Shown piece after piece: positions 58,146 through 64,000 of a DNA stretch of 64,000 bases. This stretch comes from Blattamonas nauphoetae (lineage: Eukaryota; Preaxostyla; Oxymonadida), in contig JARBJD010000108.1 of the NCBI GenBank assembly GCA_033064195.1, forward strand, positions 1-64,000. The letters are read 5' to 3'. Each line of letters starts with the position of its first letter. Position 1 is the first letter of the stretch. Both the position numbers and the translations under genes were made by a program. The notes under the pieces were generated by a model, which was given only the letters and a program-made list of their open reading frames with translations, was not told where the DNA came from and did not search any database.

Positions 58146-58644
58146 TCAATCTTGTTTGTTGATGTAAGTGGCTCCACATTTACCGCAGTACAAGCGATCC
58201 TTGTGCTTGGCCATGAAGACACCAGCACCGCATGCAGGGTTGCGGCATTCGTGGCGAGCGTGCACAACTGTTCCGTCGTCACGGATGTTGTAGTATTTCA
58301 GAACTGCAAGCTTTACCTTCTTCTTCTTATGCTTGTTCTTCTTTGGTTTGGTGTAAACCTTCTTCTTGTGCTTTTTGCCTCCTCCAACGAGACGGAGGAT
58401 GTCGTACTCAATGACCTCAGACACTAAAACACGGAAGAGATTTCGAGAGAGGAAACGAAGTTGATGATGAGGTCGTGAAGTTGAATTAACAAGAGCTAGG
58501 GAAAGAATTGAATTCGTAGAGAACAATTCGGTCCCGTCATCACTCCTGCATAATCCCCTATCACTGTTGTGATCAGAATGGAGATGTTGCACGGTGTGGA
58601 TCGTTTGGCCGGAAGAAATTGACAATTAATTGCAGACCTTCCAT
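58146..58644 (-). CDS. RPS27A: 40S ribosomal protein S27a (eS31) with a shrunken ubiquitin-like leader
   Basis: The C-terminal 77 residues are unmistakable eS31: [28 protein letters not shown], then a zinc ribbon with CRNPAC and CGKC. In most eukaryotes this is made as a fusion to 76-residue ubiquitin. Here the last exon opens with [14 protein letters not shown], matching ubiquitin's HLVLRLRGG end, but no normal ubiquitin precedes it. Two short introns (58564-58592, 29 nt; 58424-58524) join in phase to an ATG at 58644 and give a 45-residue leader starting [11 protein letters not shown]. The total is 122 residues. The leader keeps the diglycine but lacks ubiquitin's helix and most of the fold. 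The start and upstream splices are hand predictions; the S27a part is certain. Confidence 0.85.
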
Positions 58645-58849
58645 TTCAAGATCTGAGGCAAAAGTGGATTATTTGAACCCATAATCATGATGAGAAAACG
58701 TTGTCCACACGGAAATACGAGATTTTAGAGAATGGCATTTTGGAGAATAGTTAGAGTGATTCTGACATGGAAGAAAATTTTCATTGAGACAGTTATAGGC
58801 AACGGATACAGAAAATAATGGTAGAAAAGATTAAGCTTGCATCCATGAG

Positions 58850-59374
58850 TTACTGGGAGTAAGCTTGGGCGCCTTCCTTGCGAATGCTTCCAACATTCGA
58901 GTCGTATCCATGTTTGTTGCTTCCAGTATCATAATCAGCTCCACCGGCCTTCTTCAGGGTGGCCTTGATGGAGTCGAGGTCAAGCTCGGCTGGAGTGGAA
59001 GCCTGGATGGAGATGTGAGAGTATCCAAGGAGGTTGTTCACTTCTGAGACATGGGTACCCATCTTGCCCTTTTTGACAAGACTGACCTTCTCGCCACTGA
59101 ATGAAACGAAAACGAACTTTGTACGCTTGGATTCGGCATCTCCACTGATCAAACGAAGAAGAGCATATCCCATGAATTCTGGTTGCATGTAGGACTTCAT
59201 TCCATCGAAGCCATCTCCTCCAGAGTGGATGAGGGTGATGGCATTTTGTTTCTCAGTGTCATAGCCAAGGACGATGAGGTCGGTTTGGGAAGAGTCATCA
59301 CGAATTGCCTTGACTGCTTCAGCGATTGTTTCCTCATCCTTAACTTGAATTGGTCCGCGAGTGGTGTAGGTCAT
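58850..59374 (-). CDS. COTL1: Coactosin-like ADF-H actin-binding protein
   Basis: A 174-residue ADF-homology protein that binds actin filaments. It shows the coactosin version of the fold rather than cofilin: a front helix with VKAIRDDSSQTD, the central ALLRLISGDAESKRTKFVFVSF strand pair (GDAxSKRxKF is diagnostic), and the KKAGGADYDTG end that matches coactosin's LKKAGGANYD. About 25 residues extend beyond the human protein, Gly/Tyr/Lys-rich and probably disordered. It is intron-free and lies upstream of S27a on the same strand, 171 bases from the divergent ABC gene. Confidence 0.9.
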   Translation of the reverse strand: MTYTTRGPIQVKDEETIAEAVKAIRDDSSQTDLIVLGYDTEKQNAITLIHSGGDGFDGMKSYMQPEFMGYALLRLISGDAESKRTKFVFVSFSGEKVSLVKKGKMGTHVSEVNNLLGYSHISIQASTPAELDLDSIKATLKKAGGADYDTGSNKHGYDSNVGSIRKEGAQAYSQ

Positions 59375-59545
59375 TGTTTCTTTCCAGGTTCAAAGGGTTG
59401 ATCGACAACGCCCTTTGTTTGCCTAGAAAAAAACACAAATTTCCAATCCAATGTATTCTCATTGATTTTTACCAGATTGGTGAATGTTGGCGGGATATTG
59501 TTGATACTGAAGGAATCTGGTCCCACAATTGATTTTTCTGTCGAC

Positions 59546-60764
59546 ATGTCTCATTTAAAAGAGGACGTGGAAGAGCCTACCGAACAAAATCGAATTAAAA
59601 GACCGCCAACACTCCCTTATTATGTTCCAACTCCAGTTAAACCCGTTTGATAACGATTTTTGGCTTTCACCGTTTTTCCCCAAACACATTCGCTATATCA
59701 CTAGTTTGGACCTCCTGTAGTAACAGTTCGGAACGTCGGCAAAGCATACAACATCCGCGGACGTGATGATACTGTTGTTGCCCTGAAGAACATCAGTCTA
59801 GACGAAAACTCGGAGTTTTATTCAATCCATCAGGGAGAGTTCATCATGGTATCCTTCAACTTGTCACACCTTTACAATTTCATTCTGTTCCATTCTACAG
59901 ATTCGTGGTCCCTCAGGAGGTGGGAAAACAACAATGTTGAACATTCTTGGAACCATTGACAAGCCAACAAGTGGCCAGGTGTATTTATTTGACAGAAAGA
60001 TCGATTCCGAATCTACTGACTCTGAACTTGCCCAACTTCGTCTTGAAAGCATCGGTATTCCTTGTTTTTTCTCAACTTTCAAGGTTTTGTCTTCCAAACA
60101 TTCAACCTCTTGGCAACCCTTTCTGCCTTCGAAAACGTTGAACTTCCGATGACAATTCTGGGAAAGCTGACGAAGAAGCAGCGGAGAAAGCGGACGCTTG
60201 ATTTGTTGAAGTCTGTAGGCCTTCAGGATCGAATCATGCATCTTGTATGCAAATGAGCCCGTTCATCTTTCCGGAGTTATTATCATTCCAATATATATGT
60301 TGTGTTTAATCAATTTTTGTTATTTTTCTCGTTTTATCGTCATTACCTGAACTTTCATCTCTCAACAGCCGTCTGAATTGTCTGGTGGTGAACAACAAAG
60401 AGTGTTTGTCTTTCAATATCCATTCAGTAACTTGTATTTGTGTAGTACTATTGCTCGAGCTCTCTCAAATACTCCCTCTCTTCTCCTTCTCGATGAACCG
60501 ACTGGAGATCTGGACACGTCGAATACAATCCAGATTATGGATCTTATCATGGAAATTAACCTTCAAGGAACAACATGTATCATGGTTACACACAATCCTG
60601 ATCTTGAATGCTATGCAGACCGTATCTTTTACCTTCAAGATGGGACCATCAAGAAGCAGATCATCAACACTCGACAAACAAAACTGAACGAGGTAAAATA
60701 CTCGAAGTATCTCAACCTCAAGGATGAACTCCTCCAACGTGAGCAGGAGGAGGAAACCGAATAA
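59546..60764 (+). CDS. LolD/MacB-type ABC transporter ATPase, stand-alone
   Basis: A soluble ABC ATPase of 303 residues from seven exons (introns 59645-59704, 59849-59900, 60055-60083, 60245-60368, 60404-60445). Motifs: Walker [11 protein letters not shown]-loop [10 protein letters not shown] (rebuilt exactly by removing the 29-nt intron), signature [15 protein letters not shown] (rebuilt across the last intron), Walker [13 protein letters not shown], and the switch histidine in MVTHNPD. The wording of these motifs is that of the bacterial LolD/MacB/FtsE group, in which the ATPase pairs with a separate FtsX-like permease. No membrane segment is encoded here and no permease gene is in the window. 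The deep intron load shows it is a settled nuclear gene. Confidence 0.9.
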
Positions 60765-61124
60765 TTTACAGGCTCATTTTAGACTCTTCATTCCTTAGTC
60801 TTCTTTTCCTTTCATTTCGCCGACATACATCATCCTTTCGTGACGAGATCGATCACAAATCAAAGAAACATGAAGACATCCCAAGAGGATATTGTGAATG
60901 GTTTCTTGTGTGATGAAAGACGAAGGGGAGCCAAAGGAGGAAAAAATGCGTCTTTAGCTTCTTGTGGATTCGGAAATCACTTCTTAAATCCAAAATGAAA
61001 AGTATGTGATACAAATGTGGGGTGGGTGGGTCTCTAGTTGGGGATGGATTGGCCAGGGACAGATTGGTGGAAAACCAAGACTAACGCTAACGAAATGGGA
61101 AGGAATAAAAACAATACAGATAAC
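60765..61124. other. Intergenic, nothing recognised
   Basis: About 360 bases between convergent genes, presumably the two 3' untranslated regions. No repeat, RNA gene or protein-like frame was seen. Confidence 0.5.
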
Positions 61125-62303
61125 TTAAGAGCGTCGGAATTGGGGAACTGTGGACATTTTGTTCAGAACAGCTTTGATCGTATTGAAGACATCGCGAGGT
61201 CGCTCCTCATGAATGTGATGACCAGAATTCGGTATTACACAAAGTTGAAACTTCCCCTGCATGTTTGCAATGTTCATTTCTTTATCCAATTCATCGACTG
61301 ACGCCAGAATAAGCACACGGGGGCAGCGAGCGGATAAGAAGTTCTTGTTGAGTCCTTTGTACCAATCACGCCAAAATGGTTTGCTTTTGGCAGCGTCCAT
61401 CCTCCATTTGTAACCAGCTGATGGATCAGAAGGATCAACAGGGGCAAATATGGATGGGGCAGAGATGGAGGCAGCGAGTTGACCATGAATGAGATTTCGC
61501 CCGCTGAATCGAAGAAATAAATCAATTATATGCCGAAAGGAGAACAATACGTCCATTTCACTGCGTCGTCGAGTGTGTTGAAGTGTGTGGGACGTCGAAG
61601 GAGCACTGAATCCATTGCACTCAGAGATTCGAGAGCCGTACCCTCAACAATGTCAATAACAAAAAGTGCTTTGATAACAGAGGTCTGAAAACGTGAGAAG
61701 GCGAAAATCACACAATGGTATTCTCTGCGGCAAGTTTACTCACGATCGATCCTCCAATCGAGTGTCCCAGAAGGATAACTCCTTCAGGATATTTAGGGAA
61801 GAGAGTATTGACTAAAGAAATGATGGAGACTTTGAAAAAAAAAGAGACCAAGTTCAGCAACATCGGATGTGATGACATTTAGGTCCAGGTTCTCGTCATC
61901 ATTGGTGAATGATTTTCCTGAAGAAGAATGTGATGATATCAAACAGTGAGAATATATACCATGACCTCTGAGATCTGGGGCGAATACACGTGCAGTTCCT
62001 TTCAGTAGTAGCTAGGAGAGGAGAAGTTGAGTGGAATGTAAAACAGACAGCCAATTGACCAAAACTCATTGCACTCAATCCAATTCCATGAATCATCACC
62101 ATGAGAGGTCCCGATTGTCCCGATGAATATGTGTGAAACGTCCCTGTACTGATGGTGACATCCTCTTCTTTTTCGAAACAATCCTGTGGTACAGCTGGGA
62201 GCTGTGGAGCTGATGATGGTGGGCAATGTGTATCTATCTCATGGCGGAGCTGTGCAAGGAAGTCAGAATCGTTTGTGGAAGGTGGGATTGGAGGACGAGA
62301 CAT
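61125..62303 (-). CDS. PPME1: Protein phosphatase methylesterase 1 (PPME1)
   Basis: An alpha/beta hydrolase that removes the C-terminal methyl ester of the PP2A catalytic subunit. Exons were placed with introns 62012-62048, 61918-61959, 61830-61848, 61685-61743 and one near 61508-61555. Landmarks: oxyanion strand LMVMIHGIGLSAMSF, FAPDLRGHG, the nucleophile elbow LLGHSIGGS, the diagnostic VIDIVEGTALESLSAMDS, FWRDWYKGLNKNFLS, the acid in ASVDELDK, and the catalytic histidine in SGHHIHEE. The third intron is only 19 nt (GT, nine T, ending AAAG); removing it keeps frame, but an error in the T run could mimic it. The gene is divergent from EBP2 with 30 bases between start codons. Confidence 0.92.
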
Positions 62304-62333
62304 GAAGAAAAAAAGCGATGGGAAAATCTCCCA
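62304..62333. promoter_or_regulatory. 30-bp divergent start-codon spacer
   Basis: Thirty A-rich bases separate the PPME1 ATG (minus) from the EBP2 ATG (plus). Both start choices fit their proteins. Core promoters of the two genes must therefore overlap each other and the opposite gene's coding sequence, with 5' untranslated regions of a few bases at most. Confidence 0.55.
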
Positions 62334-63487
62334 ATGTCAGATTCTGAATCAGAAAGCGCTTCAGAAATGCTTAAGGATGATGACATTGATGCGGTCTCTG
62401 CCCACTCTGACAGTGACTCGGAATCGTCCTCATCAGACGAAGAAAAAAAGCCTCGTCGCCACCACGAACTCCAGGACAAAAAACTCATCCTTCATCGCTT
62501 AAATGAATTCCAACAGCCTCCAAATCCTTTGGAAACGTTGTCTTTCACCTCTTCAAGGGGAATATCCATTGCTGACGTTCATGATGACCTTGACAGGGAG
62601 GTTAACTTGTCTGCTCTCTTCTCATCCTGTTTAACAATTATATCTCAACAAAAACCCCATCTATCAGCTATGCACAAACAGTTGAGAATGTTAAAGTTGC
62701 CCAGATATTCCTAACAAAGCACAAAGTCAAATGGCAGCGACCACCAACAGAATTTCCCCCAATGATCAAGACGGATGAACATATGGGAAAGGTCTGAACT
62801 GTACCATTATGTGATGATGATTTTTGTTGTGATACTTAACTCATAGATCAAAAAACGTCTTGAATCAGAGAAAAAACGACTCGAAGCAATCGAGATCAAG
62901 AAAAGAAACAGAATTCAACGAAGTGAAAGTTTGTCTTCTCCACAATACCTAGATGTTTGTTTCTATAGCAAAAAAACTTAAACAACAACAACCACAGAAA
63001 AAGCCAGGACATGACAAGATTCGGCAAGATTTTATCGACCAAATGAAAGCTGCCAAAGATGATAGTTTCCCAATGCAGAAATCTAAAGCTTCTACCAAAA
63101 AGAAAGGAGTTAAGTTTGCCCTTCATTTCTCCATCATGTATCAACCAGACCAGGCGATAAGAAAGTGACGAGAAAACGAGAAATGAAGGTTAGTATCTTT
63201 TTCTCTCATTCTTCTGGACTTATGTGATCGATCTACATTAGAACCGGAAATTTGGATACGGAGGTCCAAAACGCCACGCGAAATCAAACACAAGAGAAAG
63301 CACAAACGATTTTACGCCACCTGGACAAAAAAGACGGGTCTGTAGCTTTTTTTCTTCGACAAGATTCTTGTTTTCCGGTTTTTGTATTCAGGGACCTCCG
63401 CACGGTTCGAAGCCACATTCTGGGCGACGTGCTCCGTTGGGAAAGAAGGAAGCAGCAAAAGCTAGGAAGCCTAGTTCGAGAAAATGA
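62334..63487 (+). CDS. EBNA1BP2: rRNA-processing protein EBP2
   Basis: A nucleolar factor for 27S pre-rRNA processing and 60S assembly. Seven exons (introns 62609-62667, 62792-62846, 62929-62968, 63114-63148, 63189-63241, 63338-63391) give 285 residues with consistent phases. The acidic Ser/Asp/Glu front is usual. The core is rebuilt over introns: DLDREVNFYAQTVENV (family RELSFYRQA), KWQRPPTEFPPMIKTDEHM, the basic coiled coil IKKRLESEKKRL, and the closing NRKFGYGGPKRHAKSNTRES followed by a basic GKK-rich tail. Two donors are GTTTG. The fourth intron ends at the upstream AG (63148), which avoids an immediate stop. Confidence 0.92.
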
Positions 63488-63692
63488 ACAAATATGTCAT
63501 TGTTATTTTAACGATCAACTTTATTTGTTGATAAAATCACTTCATCAAGAGGAATGAAAATTACACAATTTTCCCATCAAAGAACTCTCCTGCACATATA
63601 CTCCTCACACAATTTATATTCCATTCAAACGATCCATATCGTGAAATGAGAATGAAGATAATAGTGTGGCAAGGTAAAAATTAACCCATCTT

Positions 63693-64000
63693 ATGGGAAT
63701 CCCTCTCGGAACTGTAAAACGTGAAATGGAGGACGACCAAAATGAATATAGTGATACATACGCTTCTTTTGATTCAGAAGCGATTCTGAAAAGACTTGAA
63801 CTCTTGGAGGCTTCTGTTCAACGAAATAAGACAGCACTTGATGCTCTCACATCAATTGTCCAAAAAACCGTGTCGAGCCCAATGCAAGTGTCAGACGAAA
63901 GTATGTGTCTCTTATTTTGAGATTCGTTTCCATGATGAAGTACCGTCAATCCAATCTCTGCCGATTTTAGTCTCGCCTCCCAACACAACAGTCGTTGAAA
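63693..64000 (+). CDS. Unrecognised protein, runs off the right edge
   Basis: Starts MGIPLGTVKREME and carries a leucine-spaced helical stretch (ILKRLELLEASVQRNKTALDAL), a probable short coiled coil. An intron at 63901-63970 joins in phase to an exon starting SPPNTTVVE that leaves the window. Too little is visible to name it. Confidence 0.5.

Noticed and set aside
1-64000. CRISPR arrays, bacterial operons, Shine-Dalgarno sites
   Set aside because: Spliceosomal introns and eukaryote-only families throughout; no spaced direct repeats of CRISPR type were seen.

Overview
The window is nuclear DNA of a flagellated microbial eukaryote. Genes are dense, use the standard code (TAA, TAG and TGA all end genes) and are cut by many very short introns: about 29-140 nt, with a few apparent cases of 19-26 nt. 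Many introns begin GTTTG rather than GTAAGT. A large DNA element, several ciliary genes and compact spacing would fit a metamonad such as an oxymonad, but nothing here fixes the lineage and that placement is a guess. Gene models were spliced by hand; exon sums and phases were checked for most of them.

Layout. 1-~8,700: part of a Polinton/Maverick (packaging ATPase, retroviral-type integrase, protein-primed DNA polymerase B and three unrecognised proteins), running off the left edge. ~8,700-12,266: no convincing gene; pyrimidine-rich DNA holding a degenerate tandem array of exon/intron-like units of about 275 bp, then purine-rich DNA with hairpins. 12.3-16.7 kb: SAPS-domain phosphatase regulator, mevalonate kinase, Pho80-like cyclin (minus). 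16.9-24.0 kb: DOCK-family GEF. 24.4-27.4 kb: an orphan gene divergent from ABCE1. 27.7-40.0 kb: a run of ciliary genes (dynein-2 intermediate chain WDR60, EFHC/DM10 protein, cytosolic carboxypeptidase, ASH-domain CFAP221-like protein). 40.1-48.1 kb: small secreted CX3C protein, PP5-like phosphatase with a huge insertion, and an RCC1-Erf4/CHIC-polyproline fusion. 48.2-58.0 kb: orphan gene, B-box protein, SRP14, EF-hand/WD40 protein. 58.1-64.0 kb: RPS27a with a shrunken ubiquitin-like leader, coactosin, a LolD/MacB-type ABC ATPase, PP2A methylesterase divergent from EBP2, and a gene running off the right edge.

Themes: cilium building and tubulin modification, PP2A/PP5/PP6-type phosphatase control (SAPS protein, PP5-like enzyme, PPME1), and ribosome or translation work (ABCE1, S27a, EBP2, SRP14). 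These genes are neighbours but need not be co-regulated. The most notable points are the RCC1-Erf4 fusion, the degenerate ubiquitin moiety on S27a, the tiny introns with GTTTG donors, the multidomain Polinton polymerase and the intron-like tandem array beside the element.
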